Origin: Desulfobacter curvatus DSM 3379
GTDB lineage: Bacteria > Desulfobacterota > Desulfobacteria > Desulfobacterales > Desulfobacteraceae
DNA length: 42,849 nt
Assembly (NCBI RefSeq): GCF_000373985.1
Contig: NZ_KB893075.1
Location: forward strand, 1 to 42,849
Direction of reading: 5' to 3'
The notes under the pieces were generated by a model that did no database searches, was not told where the DNA came from, and worked only from the letters and a program-made list of their open reading frames with translations. Shown piece by piece: positions 1-8,230 of this stretch (its first letter is position 1; the number at the start of each line of letters is the position of its first letter). Made by a program: the position numbers and the translations under genes.

Positions 1-1
1 G

Positions 2-223
2 CAAAGCGTTGCTGGAAAATTGACAAAGGCACCATTAACGGTTCCTTCGATAGTCCGTCGTGCGCAGTATGAGAATCTTAAGGCTCTTTTGGAGAAGCTT
101 GAGACTGATAAACATTTTGTGGAACGTTGGCTTTGGGTTGAAAAAACGCGTATGAACAGAACAAGGAAGAAGCGTTATGAGTTAGTGAATTTGGACGATG
201 CCGGACTACAAACTGCAGCTTGA
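2..223 (+). CDS. C-terminal part of an unrecognised protein (runs off left edge)
   Basis: The reading frame is open from the first bases of the window and ends with TGA at 221-223, so this is probably the 3' end of a gene that starts outside. The visible 73 residues are basic and helical (a KALLEKLETDKHFVERW stretch, then a TRKKR cluster). I do not recognise the family. An internal TTG at 20 could also start a 67-residue protein, but no Shine-Dalgarno precedes it. It ends 74 bases before groES and has no evident functional link to it. Confidence 0.4.
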   Translation, partial: QSVAGKLTKAPLTVPSIVRRAQYENLKALLEKLETDKHFVERWLWVEKTRMNRTRKKRYELVNLDDAGLQTAA

Positions 224-297
224 CAAACAAAAACTGGAGTTTTTTTCAAATTATCAAGATAAAAAATCCGAAAACTCAAGTATTTGGAGCAACCAAA

Positions 298-585
298 ATG
301 AAAATCCAACCATTGAGCAACAGAGTTATCATCAAGCCAATAAAAGAAGAAGAGAAGACAGCCGGAGGTATTGTTATTCCGGACACTGCCAAAGAAAAAC
401 CCCAGGAAGGCAGAGTCGTTGCCGTGGGGCCGGGAAAGTGGGACGACTGCGGCAAACGCATGGCCCCGGAGGTTAAAAAGGGAGACCGTGTATTGTTTGG
501 CAAATATGCCGGCAGTGAAATTAAAATCGATGGAGACGCGCATATCGTTATGCGGGAAGACGACATCCTGGGAATTTTAAATTAA
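298..585 (+). CDS. groES: Co-chaperonin GroES
   Basis: The product is 95 residues, the normal GroES length. It forms the heptameric lid of the GroEL folding chamber in the cytoplasm. The N-terminus MKIQPLSNRVIIKP, the mobile-loop region around EEKTAGGIVIPDTAKEK (residues 17-34), the VGPGKW turn and the C-terminal DDILGIL are family signatures. The ATG at 298 was chosen because GGAG at 286-289 precedes it at normal spacing and the N-terminus matches the family; a longer in-frame extension to 220 would add unrelated residues. groEL follows 17 bases later, so the two form the classical operon. No CIRCE element (TTAGCACTC-N9-GAGTGCTAA) is visible upstream. Confidence 0.97.
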   Translation: MKIQPLSNRVIIKPIKEEEKTAGGIVIPDTAKEKPQEGRVVAVGPGKWDDCGKRMAPEVKKGDRVLFGKYAGSEIKIDGDAHIVMREDDILGILN

Positions 586-602
586 AAAAGGAGGTACACA
601 CC

Positions 603-2231
603 ATGCCTGCGAAAATGATCAGCTACGGATCAAAAGCCCGCGATGCAATGGTCTTGGGCGTCAACACCCTGGCCGACGCTGTAAAAGTAACCCTGGGTCC
701 CCGGGGAAACAACGTGGTTCTGGAAAAATCCTGGGGCACCCCCCTTGTCACCAAGGACGGTGTCACCGTGGCCAAGGAGATTGAATTATCCGATAAATTT
801 CAGAACATGGGGGCCCAAATGGTCAAGGAAGTGGCCAGTAAAACCAGCGACACCGCCGGTGACGGAACCACCACGGCAACGGTTCTGGCCCAGGCCATCT
901 ATGTTGAAGGCCAGAAACTGGTGTCCGCAGGGGTGAACCCCATGGCGCTGAAACGCGGCATTGACAAAGGGGTCGACGCAGTTGTGGCCCATCTTAAAAA
1001 ATTATCCAAACCCACCCAGGATAAAAAGGAAATCGAACAGGTGGGAACCATCTCGGCCAACAATGATCACACCATCGGAAAACTGATCTCCGAGGCCATG
1101 GACAAGGTGGGCAAGGAAGGCGTCATCACCGTGGAAGAGGCCAAAAGCATGGAGACCACATTAGATGTGGTGGAGGGCATGCAGTTCGACAGAGGATACT
1201 TATCGCCTTATTTTGTAACGAATGCCGAAAAAATGGAAGCCGTGCTCAAAGATCCTTACATTCTTATCCATGAAAAGAAGATTACCGTAATGAAAGATAT
1301 GCTGCCGTTGCTGGAAGAAATTTCCAGAAGCGGCAAGCCGCTTTTAATCATTGCCGAAGATGTGGACGGCGAGGCCCTGGCCACCCTCATTGTCAATAAA
1401 CTGCGGGGCAGCTTAAAAGTGGCGGCGGTGAAAGCACCGGGATTCGGGGACCGCCGAAAGGCCATGCTTGAGGATATCGCAATTTTGACCGGCGGCCAGA
1501 TGATTTCCGAGGATTTAGGCTTCAAACTGAAAAATATCAAAACAGGAAATCTGGGCACCTGCAAATCCGTCAAAATAGACAAAGACAGCACCACCATTGT
1601 GGACGGCGGCGGCGTCCAATCTGCCATTGAGGGCCGTGTGAAGCAGATCCGAATCCAAATCGAAGACACTACCTCGAACTATGACCGTGAAAAGCTGCAG
1701 GAGCGGTTGGCCAAGATCATCGGCGGCGTGGCGATCATCAATATCGGGGCGGCCACAGAAACTGAAATGAAGGAAAAAAAGGCGCGCGTTGAAGACGCAT
1801 TAAACGCCACACGGGCTGCTGTTGAAGAGGATATTGTCTCCGGAGGCGGCGTTCCCCTGGTCAGGTGTATACAAGTTCTTGAAAACATCAAGGCCGAGGG
1901 CGAGGAACAAAACGGGATCAAAATATTAAAGCACGCATTGTCCGAGCCGTTGAAACAGATTGCCAGAAATGCCGGTATGGAGGGATCGGTCGTCCTGAAC
2001 ACGGTATTGCAAGGTGATGGCGACTTTGGATACAATGCCCGGACCGACACCTATGAAAATCTTCTGGCGGCCGGTGTTATTGACCCCGCCAAGGTAGTAC
2101 GCTTCGCCCTTCAAAACGCCGCCTCGGTCGCAGGCCTGATGCTGACCACCGAAGCCATGATTGCTGAAAAACCTATAAAAAAGAAAGGGTCAACCGCTTC
2201 TGCCGGGAAAGGTATGGAGGATATCTACTAA
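603..2231 (+). CDS. groEL: Chaperonin GroEL (lacks GGM tail)
   Basis: This is the 60-kDa chaperonin subunit, 542 residues, which forms the double-ring ATP-dependent folding chamber. Visible signatures are VTLGPRGNNVVLEKSWG near residue 30, the nucleotide-binding GDGTTTATVLAQ near residue 87, the apical-domain stretch VAAVKAPGFGDRRKAMLEDIA, and ARVEDALNATRAAVEEDIVSGGG near residue 400. A strong AAGGAGG lies just before the ATG. The C-terminus ends KKKGSTASAGKGMEDIY instead of the flexible GGM repeats of housekeeping GroELs. The protein also differs at usually fixed spots, such as EKSWGTP where EKSFGSP is common. It may therefore be a second, specialised GroEL copy, which cannot be settled from this window. 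It is co-transcribed with groES. Confidence 0.96.
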   Translation: MPAKMISYGSKARDAMVLGVNTLADAVKVTLGPRGNNVVLEKSWGTPLVTKDGVTVAKEIELSDKFQNMGAQMVKEVASKTSDTAGDGTTTATVLAQAIYVEGQKLVSAGVNPMALKRGIDKGVDAVVAHLKKLSKPTQDKKEIEQVGTISANNDHTIGKLISEAMDKVGKEGVITVEEAKSMETTLDVVEGMQFDRGYLSPYFVTNAEKMEAVLKDPYILIHEKKITVMKDMLPLLEEISRSGKPLLIIAEDVDGEALATLIVNKLRGSLKVAAVKAPGFGDRRKAMLEDIAILTGGQMISEDLGFKLKNIKTGNLGTCKSVKIDKDSTTIVDGGGVQSAIEGRVKQIRIQIEDTTSNYDREKLQERLAKIIGGVAIINIGAATETEMKEKKARVEDALNATRAAVEEDIVSGGGVPLVRCIQVLENIKAEGEEQNGIKILKHALSEPLKQIARNAGMEGSVVLNTVLQGDGDFGYNARTDTYENLLAAGVIDPAKVVRFALQNAASVAGLMLTTEAMIAEKPIKKKGSTASAGKGMEDIY

Positions 2232-2257
2232 ATAGAAGCTTCCTGAAAAATATAGCC

Positions 2258-2281
2258 GGAGCGGGTTTCATAATCCGCTCC
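2258..2281 (+). terminator. Possible stem-loop after groEL
   Basis: A 7-bp perfect inverted repeat, GGAGCGG (2258-2264) and CCGCTCC (2275-2281), with a 10-base loop lies 27 bases after the groEL stop. No T-run follows directly; the nearest T-rich stretch is around 2320. It is thus a candidate transcript-end or stability hairpin rather than a clear intrinsic terminator. Confidence 0.4.
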
Positions 2282-2394
2282 AACACCATAAACCGGGAAA
2301 TAAACCGCCTGGGCTATCTTCTTTTTTAAAGTTGGGGCAACTAAATAATATCTTTTGCTATCCTTTTAATTTTAGTGTAGGAAAGGACTAAAAG

Positions 2395-2448
2395 ATGCAA
2401 ACAGCATCAAGCATCAATTTTGAAGAGCTGATGAATGCAGTGAATTGA
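2395..2448 (+). CDS. Possible 17-residue leader ORF upstream of the CheB-CheR fusion
   Basis: An ATG at 2395 opens a 17-codon ORF (MQTASSINFEELMNAVN) ending in TGA. A purine-rich AGGAAAGGA lies about 10 bases upstream. It occupies the 270-base space between groEL and the CheB-CheR gene. There is no independent evidence of translation; it could be chance. If real it could be a leader peptide or a free small protein. Confidence 0.2.
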   Translation: MQTASSINFEELMNAVN

Positions 2449-2501
2449 TGGCTTCTGAGCATCAAAGCTTATACAATTTATCTTAAATAAGTCAGGTCAA
2501 C

Positions 2502-5500
2502 ATGCCCCTCAAAGAAGAAAAAGACGTCAGCTTACCGCAATCAAAATCCAAGAGTCAAACAACCAGGAAAAAAGAAGCAACCGGCAATATTGAAAGAAAA
2601 TCACCCCCCCAATTATTTCCGGTTGTGGGGTTGGGCGCATCAGCCGGGGGATTGGAAGCATTAAAGGCTTTTTTTGCAAAGGTGCCGCCAAAAAGCGGCA
2701 TGGCTTTTATTGTTCTGGTACATATGGCGCCGAACCAGCCGAGCCTTATGCAGGAGCTACTTCAAAAAATATCATCGATTCCGGTGTCAACCGCAGAAGA
2801 CGCAACGCCACTTGAGCCGAACAGAGCATATATCATTCCCCCGAACAAGGATATTTCAATTTACAACGGAAACATTCAGCTCCTGGATATGACAACAAAA
2901 CGGGGCCTGCTGCCTATTGATTTCTTTTTCCGGTCGCTTGCCCAGGATCAGGGAAACCATGCAGCAGCTATTGTACTGTCAGGTATGGGCACGGACGGTA
3001 CGCTGGGTATCAAAGAGATCAAAGTGAATGACGGGCTTGTATTTGTTCAATCCGAGGACTCGGCTGGATATGACGGTATGCCCCGCAGCGCAATCAATAC
3101 CGGAATAGTCGATATGATCATGGCTCCGGCGGACATGCCTGAAAAACTCATCCAATATTTTTCACACGCTGTCCCGCGGTCCCAGGATACCCCAGCTGGG
3201 CTTCCCTTTAAGGAAGAGAGCTGGATCCATAAAATTTATGCCATTCTTCGATCACATGTCGGTCATGATTTTTCATCCTATAAGCTCAATACAATTCTCA
3301 GGCGCATCAACCGTCGGATGAGCCTGAACCATATCAGCCGTCACGAAATTTATGTGCGCTACTTAAGGGAAAACCCCGAGGAAATAGATGCCTTGTTTCG
3401 AGAGCTGTTGATTGGTGTGACCAATTTTTTCCGTGATCCGGAATCCTTTGAGGTGCTGAAGACAGATGTCCTGCCGGATCTTTTAGGCAGCCTAAGGCCT
3501 GACGCCACCTTCAGAGCCTGGATTCCGGGATGTTCAACCGGTGAGGAAGTTTATTCTTTGGCCATAATATTAAAAGAGGTCCTTGATAAGAATCCAAACC
3601 GGATAAACCTGCAAATATTTGGTACGGATATTGACAACCGGGCCATCAGCAAGGCCCGTGAGGGTGTTTACCCGTTCAGTATCAAAGCGGATCTGGGTGA
3701 GGAGCGTGTGAATCGTTTCTTCATTAAAGAGGGAGATTTTTACCGTATACGAAAGGAAATTCGGGATTGTGTGGTCTTTTCCGTTCAAAATATTATCAAA
3801 GACCCGCCGTTTTCCCGGCTGAACCTGATGTGCTGCAGGAATCTGCTGATTTACCTGAATTCGGATGCACAAAAAAAGCTGCTGCCCCTGTTTCACTATA
3901 CACTGACCCCGGGCGGCGTTCTTATGCTGGGATCTTCCGAAACAATAGGGGGCGCAACGGATCTTTTCCAAGTCATCAATAAAAAATGGAGAATTTTCAG
4001 ACGTCAGGAAGTGTCTAAAGCCATGCGGCATCTTGTCAACTTTCCCACCGGGCCATTGGACATAGAACATCCCAAGGATTCATCTGTTGGAACTTCTCAA
4101 ATCAAAACGTTCGACTCCAGCTATCTGACACAAAAGGTGGTGTTGGAACAGTTTGCCCCAACTGCCGTTCTTACGAACACCGATGGCGACATCATAAATA
4201 TACAGGGCCGGACCGGCAAATACCTTGAGACCCCCAGCGGTCCTCTCACCAACAACCTTCTGGATATGGCCCGCGAGGGTCTGCGCATAGAACTTTCAGC
4301 AGCCCTTAGGGCTGCCGGCTCATCAGGTGTTAAAGTGACCAAGAGAAGACTTTCTGTAAAAACCAACGGAGATTATCAACTGATCGATCTGCACGTTTGC
4401 CCTTTGAAGAAACCCGATGAACTTGCCGGACGCTTACTTGTGGTTTTTGAGGATATCAAATCAGAATCCTTGGACGAAGCCGGGAATCTTGTTGGTAAAG
4501 ATGCTTCCTCGCTTGCACCACCCCGCATTACCGAGTTGGAACGGGAACTGCAGACGACCAGGGAAAGTCATCAGACGACCATCGAAGAACTGGAATCGTC
4601 AAATGAAGAGCTCAAATCAACCAATGAAGAAATTCAATCAGCCAACGAAGAGCTTCAGTCCACCAACGAAGAACTGGAGTCCTCCAAGGAGGAGCTCCAG
4701 TCGCTGAACGAAGAACTGCAAACCGTCAACGCAGAGCTCCAGGGCAAAGTGGAGGAGTTGTCGGCAGCCCATGATGACATGCGCAACCTGCTGAACAGTA
4801 CGGAAATCGCCAATATTTTTGTGGACAATAACATGCGGGTCCGGCGATTTACACCTGAAGCCACAATGATTATCAATCTCATTCAGACAGATATCGGCAG
4901 GCCTATCCAGCATGTTGTCAGTAACCTGAAATACGGCAACATGATCAAAGATCTGGAAAACGTCCTGCAGTATTTGACACCCGTTGAAACCGAAGTGCAG
5001 ACCAATGAAGACAAATGGTTCAACATGCGCATCATACCCTACCGTACCACGGATAACCGAATCGACGGCGCTGTGATGACGTTTACAAGCATTGAAGATC
5101 AAAAGAAAGTCCATAGCCGGCTTGAAACCTCGTTAAAAGAAGCGGAAAATGCTTGGGAACTCGTGCGGGCCATATTTGATATAAGCGAAGACCCAAAGGT
5201 GGTATTGGATGTAAACAGCTGCATAGTTATCGCCAACAATTGCTATATGACACTTATGGATATAGACCGGAAATACCTTACCGGAACGGATTTTATCCCC
5301 ACCCTCAAAATAGTGTCTTCACAAAAAGAAACGTTGGGAACACAATTGAAAGCAGCTATGGAAACAAATAAAGATTTCATCTCGGATATGATTAGTTTTG
5401 AAACCGCCTCCGGGGAAAAAAAGTATACGATTAAAGGGACTATTCTTAAAGGGGATAAAAATTGCCCATACCGTATTCTGCTTCAATTCATACCCGAACA

Positions 5501-5525
5501 ATCCCCAATAACAGCCATGGACTGA
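2502..5525 (+). CDS. CheB methylesterase - CheR methyltransferase - PAS fusion protein
   Basis: The 1007-residue protein joins two chemoreceptor-adaptation enzymes. A CheB-type methylesterase domain covers residues about 40-225: GASAGG with the likely nucleophile Ser47, His74 in VHMAP, and Asp165 in GMGTDG. It has no receiver domain. A CheR SAM-dependent methyltransferase covers about 240-500, with the SAM loop WIPGCSTGEEVYS near 340-352, FGTDID, and the late CRNLLIYL motif. A long regular coiled coil follows (about 676-760, repeats of the type STNEELQS), then a CheR-associated PAS domain (about 775-880) and a second C-terminal PAS domain (about 890-1000). Such fusions usually sit outside chemotaxis operons and probably act in sensory signalling. 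The next gene, a PAS/LuxR regulator 92 bases downstream in the same direction, is the likely partner. The start has only a weak ribosome site (AGGT). Confidence 0.93.
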   Translation: MPLKEEKDVSLPQSKSKSQTTRKKEATGNIERKSPPQLFPVVGLGASAGGLEALKAFFAKVPPKSGMAFIVLVHMAPNQPSLMQELLQKISSIPVSTAEDATPLEPNRAYIIPPNKDISIYNGNIQLLDMTTKRGLLPIDFFFRSLAQDQGNHAAAIVLSGMGTDGTLGIKEIKVNDGLVFVQSEDSAGYDGMPRSAINTGIVDMIMAPADMPEKLIQYFSHAVPRSQDTPAGLPFKEESWIHKIYAILRSHVGHDFSSYKLNTILRRINRRMSLNHISRHEIYVRYLRENPEEIDALFRELLIGVTNFFRDPESFEVLKTDVLPDLLGSLRPDATFRAWIPGCSTGEEVYSLAIILKEVLDKNPNRINLQIFGTDIDNRAISKAREGVYPFSIKADLGEERVNRFFIKEGDFYRIRKEIRDCVVFSVQNIIKDPPFSRLNLMCCRNLLIYLNSDAQKKLLPLFHYTLTPGGVLMLGSSETIGGATDLFQVINKKWRIFRRQEVSKAMRHLVNFPTGPLDIEHPKDSSVGTSQIKTFDSSYLTQKVVLEQFAPTAVLTNTDGDIINIQGRTGKYLETPSGPLTNNLLDMAREGLRIELSAALRAAGSSGVKVTKRRLSVKTNGDYQLIDLHVCPLKKPDELAGRLLVVFEDIKSESLDEAGNLVGKDASSLAPPRITELERELQTTRESHQTTIEELESSNEELKSTNEEIQSANEELQSTNEELESSKEELQSLNEELQTVNAELQGKVEELSAAHDDMRNLLNSTEIANIFVDNNMRVRRFTPEATMIINLIQTDIGRPIQHVVSNLKYGNMIKDLENVLQYLTPVETEVQTNEDKWFNMRIIPYRTTDNRIDGAVMTFTSIEDQKKVHSRLETSLKEAENAWELVRAIFDISEDPKVVLDVNSCIVIANNCYMTLMDIDRKYLTGTDFIPTLKIVSSQKETLGTQLKAAMETNKDFISDMISFETASGEKKYTIKGTILKGDKNCPYRILLQFIPEQSPITAMD

Positions 5526-5617
5526 CCTGGTCTATCAACACCCAGGCCCACCCCATAACAAAACATAAGAGGAATTTAAAATTCATTAACTTTTACATAA
5601 AATAATGCAGGTTCATT

Positions 5618-7393
5618 ATGAATACCAAGGATAACCAACTCGATGGCAATGTTGAACTTAGATGCAAGGCTGAAAAAAAAATAAAACAAGAAGCAAAACT
5701 GTTGTCAAACGATTTAACCGCAGCCTTGTCACGCGAAGAAATCGGTCAACTAATTCACGAGCTGGAGGTGCACAAGATTGAGCTGGAAATGCAGAATGAT
5801 GAACTACGTTTGGCCCAAGAGGAACTGGAGCGCTCCCACAAGCGCTATTTAGACCTTTATGATTTTGCACCGGTGGGCTATTGTGTCATCAATGAAAAAG
5901 GACTCGTTTTGAAGGCCAACCTCACTGCCGCCACCCTCCTCGGCCAGACCCGAAGTGACCTGATAAACAGACCGATCTCTCTGTTTATCTTATCTAGGGA
6001 TTACTATATATTCAATCACCACTGGAAAATACTTTTTGAAACCGGTAAACCCCAGACCTTTGAACTGCGAATGCTGCGAAACGGCAAATCGCTGTTCTGT
6101 GCGCGGCTGGATTCTGTGGTCGCGGAGAACGGTGGAGAACCGCCAGTCGTCTGCCAGATTACCATCACTGACATCTGCGAATCCAAGCGTATAGAGTATG
6201 CATTAAAAAAAAGAGTCAAGGAGCTGAATCTTTTATTCCGTTTTTCCGATCTGTTGGAAAAACCGGATATCGGTTTGGATGAGGTAATGGAAAAAATGGT
6301 TCTGTTGATTCCCCAGGCCTGGCAGTTTCCTGAAATCACAGAAGCCTGTATTGATCTGGAAGGGCAAATTTTTCAAACAAAGGATTTCCGGAAAACGCAA
6401 TGGATGCAAACAAGTGATATTGTCATTCAGAAAAAGAAAATCGGGCAAGTGATGGTATGCTATACAGAGAATCGGCCGGAATTTAATGGTGAATTGTTTT
6501 CGATAGAAGAGGTTTGTTTGCTCAATGCCATGACGGAAAGATTGGGGCATATCATAGAGCGAGTCCGGATGACAGAGGCAATAAGCCAAAACGAGATGTT
6601 CCTGAGAACGACCATTAATTCGATAACAAAGCCGTTTGCCGTTATAAACGCAATGGACTATACCGTTGAATTAGCCAATGAAGCTTACGGCGGGGAAAAG
6701 ATGGTGGGGCTTAAATGCCATGAAATCTTATTCCAGCGGGGCACTCCTTGTACCGGTGATGACTATACATGCCCGGTGCAGGAAGTCAAGCGAACGGGAA
6801 AACCCTTTGTTGGAGAACAGTTATACCACGATGAGCAGGGAAATCCGTTAAACATCGAAACGTACGCCTTTCCGGTATTAGACCAGAACGGACGAATCGC
6901 TCAGATCATAAAATACCAGATTGATATTACCGCCCGCATACAAACCGAGTTAGAACTGCAACAAAAGGCTAATGAACTGGAAGATATGAATGCGGCTTTG
7001 AAAGTGCTGCTGAAAAGAAGAGAACTGGATAAAGACGAAATTGAAAAAAATATATTTGCCAACTATCAAATGCTGCTTACCCCCATTATTCAAAACCTGA
7101 AAAACACACTGACACAAGAAGATCAGGAAGAAATAGTCAAGATTCTGGAGTTGAGTTTAAAACACATCCTTTCCCCGTTTTCAAAAAAATTATCAGATAA
7201 ACTGATAAATTTAACCCCTACGGAAATTCATGTGGCCCAACTTATCAAATCGGGAAAATCCAACAAAGAAATATCACAAATCCTGAACTGCTCTTTTCAC
7301 ACCGTCTCCCGACACCGGGATAATATCCGGGCAAAAACAGGGCTGAAAAACAAAAAAATAAATCTTCGGTCATTCCTGTTGTCCCTCGAATAA
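5618..7393 (+). CDS. Multi-PAS transcriptional regulator with LuxR-type HTH
   Basis: A 591-residue cytoplasmic regulator with no membrane segments. It starts with a short helical segment (VHKIELEMQNDELRLAQEEL, about 50-70) and a PAS domain (about 75-195). A GAF-like segment follows (about 200-320, containing ERLGHIIERVR), then a second PAS domain (about 330-450) with the cysteines CHEIL, TPC and YTCPV, and a coiled coil. The C-terminal LuxR/FixJ DNA-binding helix-turn-helix is at about 530-585 (LTPTEIHVAQLIKSGKSNKEIS, then HTVSRHRDNI). There is no receiver domain, so it probably senses a ligand or redox state directly, or through the preceding CheB-CheR-PAS protein. It likely acts on unlinked promoters or on the glycogen block downstream; neither is shown. 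Confidence 0.88.
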   Translation: MNTKDNQLDGNVELRCKAEKKIKQEAKLLSNDLTAALSREEIGQLIHELEVHKIELEMQNDELRLAQEELERSHKRYLDLYDFAPVGYCVINEKGLVLKANLTAATLLGQTRSDLINRPISLFILSRDYYIFNHHWKILFETGKPQTFELRMLRNGKSLFCARLDSVVAENGGEPPVVCQITITDICESKRIEYALKKRVKELNLLFRFSDLLEKPDIGLDEVMEKMVLLIPQAWQFPEITEACIDLEGQIFQTKDFRKTQWMQTSDIVIQKKKIGQVMVCYTENRPEFNGELFSIEEVCLLNAMTERLGHIIERVRMTEAISQNEMFLRTTINSITKPFAVINAMDYTVELANEAYGGEKMVGLKCHEILFQRGTPCTGDDYTCPVQEVKRTGKPFVGEQLYHDEQGNPLNIETYAFPVLDQNGRIAQIIKYQIDITARIQTELELQQKANELEDMNAALKVLLKRRELDKDEIEKNIFANYQMLLTPIIQNLKNTLTQEDQEEIVKILELSLKHILSPFSKKLSDKLINLTPTEIHVAQLIKSGKSNKEISQILNCSFHTVSRHRDNIRAKTGLKNKKINLRSFLLSLE

Positions 7394-7445
7394 TCCCCTA
7401 TTTTTAATAGTCGGTTTATATGTTTTTTTATAGTCTTCTATCGTG

Positions 7446-7474
7446 TTGACTTGTAATCATCCCCCCCCTATCCT
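7446..7474 (+). promoter_or_regulatory. Sigma-70 type promoter for the CBM48/cold-shock operon
   Basis: TTGACT (7446-7451) and TATCCT (7469-7474) are separated by exactly 17 bases, which include a run of eight Cs. Predicted transcription starts near 7481, which places the hairpin at 7485-7518 at the very 5' end of the transcript. Confidence 0.55.
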
Positions 7475-7484
7475 CATTTAGAAG

Positions 7485-7518
7485 TTTCCAGGCTCTGTAA
7501 GCTTGTTACATCTGGAAA
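7485..7518 (+). promoter_or_regulatory. 5'-UTR hairpin ahead of the glycogen-binding protein gene
   Basis: Two nested perfect inverted repeats form one stem-loop: outer TTTCCAG (7485-7491) with CTGGAAA (7512-7518), and inner TGTAA (7496-7500) with TTACA (7506-7510). The inner repeat closes a GCTTG loop, with a 4-versus-1 internal bulge between the arms. It lies between the predicted promoter and the ribosome site at 7548-7553 and has no T-run. A role in RNA stability, translation control or protein binding is more likely than termination. Confidence 0.5.
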
Positions 7519-7560
7519 TCCATACACTCAATCAATTTGGAGAAGATAAGGAGAGAAATT

Positions 7561-7869
7561 ATGACCATCAAAAAAAAATATCTAAAAAACAAATCACAGT
7601 GCAAGGTGACTTTCCTGGCTCAAAAAGAGATGACAGATGGTGCAAAAAAAATCCATGTGGTGGGTGAATTCAATCAATGGGACAAATGCGCAACGCCCAT
7701 GAAAAAGAACAAAAACGGGACCTTTGCTGCTACGGTGAACCTTGATCTTAATAAAAAATATCAGTTCAGATACCTTGCGGATGGGGAGAACTGGTTCAAT
7801 GACACGAAAGCCGATGCTTATATTCATTGCGCTTACGGGGATTGTGAAAACTCGGTAATTGTCATTTAA
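7561..7869 (+). CDS. Small CBM48-like (isoamylase N-terminal/AMPK-beta type) glycogen-binding protein
   Basis: A 102-residue protein made almost entirely of one early-set beta-sandwich of the kind found at the start of glycogen-branching enzymes and in AMPK-beta. Visible signatures are IHVVGEFNQWD (about 31-41), TPMKKNKNGTF, and YQFRYLADGENWFND (about 67-81), which carry the usual aromatic sugar-contacting positions. No catalytic domain is attached. ATG 7561 was chosen over an in-frame TTG at 7537 because AAGGAG at 7548-7553 is correctly spaced for it. It is followed after 21 bases by a cold-shock gene and then by a glycogen-synthase-like gene and phosphoglucomutase. This context supports a role in binding or organising intracellular glycogen. 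Confidence 0.85.
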   Translation: MTIKKKYLKNKSQCKVTFLAQKEMTDGAKKIHVVGEFNQWDKCATPMKKNKNGTFAATVNLDLNKKYQFRYLADGENWFNDTKADAYIHCAYGDCENSVIVI

Positions 7870-7890
7870 CAAAGAAGGAGAATGTCTGAA

Positions 7891-8094
7891 ATGGCGAGCG
7901 GAACAGTAAAGTGGTTCAATGAAGGTAAGGGGTTTGGCTTTATTTTACCGGATAGCGGTGGACGGGATATTTTTGTCCATCATTCTGCAATTAACACTCC
8001 CGGCTTTAAGGCTCTTAATGAGGGAGATAAGGTGACCTTTGATGTTGAACAGAGAGAAAAGGGACCTAATGCCGTGAATGTTATGGTTGTTTAG
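7891..8094 (+). CDS. Cold-shock domain protein (CspA family)
   Basis: A 67-residue single cold-shock domain with the RNA-binding motifs RNP1 (KGFGFI, about 13-18) and RNP2 (DIFVHHSAI, about 27-35) and the N-terminus MASGTVKWFNEGKG. It is expected to bind single-stranded RNA or DNA and melt secondary structure. The ATG at 7891 is preferred over the in-frame ATG at 7882: the AAGGAG at 7875-7880 touches 7882 but stands at normal distance from 7891, and the family N-terminus begins there. It follows the glycogen-binding gene closely and is probably co-transcribed with it. Confidence 0.95.
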   Translation: MASGTVKWFNEGKGFGFILPDSGGRDIFVHHSAINTPGFKALNEGDKVTFDVEQREKGPNAVNVMVV

Positions 8095-8141
8095 TTTGCC
8101 TCAGGCAGCGGAAGCCGGACGAAACACGGAGTTATATTATA

Positions 8142-8215
8142 TCCAAATATCAGTGAGTTATATTCAGTATAAACATAATTTGAGTAAAAAAATAGTTAAG
8201 TTCAGAATATTTGGA
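8142..8215 (+). promoter_or_regulatory. AT-rich control region with 9-bp inverted repeat and candidate promoter
   Basis: TCCAAATAT (8142-8150) is matched by its reverse complement ATATTTGGA (8207-8215). A direct repeat GAGTTATATT occurs at 8129-8138 and 8155-8164. A candidate promoter TTGAGT (8180-8185), 17-base spacer, CAGAAT (8203-8208) overlaps the right arm. This could allow the glycogen-synthase-like gene at 8231 to be transcribed separately under repressor control. This is inference from the sequence only. Confidence 0.3.
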
Positions 8216-8230
8216 CTATAGGAGCGCCCG

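Noticed and set aside
220..260. TTGACA at 220 as promoter of groES
   Set aside because: A perfect -35 hexamer, but no acceptable -10 lies 16-19 bases downstream (the bases there are T-rich TTTTCA). A heat-shock sigma site is not recognisable either.
3570..4070. Long antisense ORFs opposite the CheB-CheR, kinase and GGDEF genes (for example 3570-4070, 18166-18897, 32127-32807, 33534-34121)
   Set aside because: They are mirror frames of strongly conserved genes, lack ribosome sites and show no protein family pattern.
5572..5584. GAATTT-A-AAATTC palindrome before the PAS/LuxR gene
   Set aside because: Short AT-rich palindromes of this kind are common by chance in this base composition; no second copy was seen nearby.
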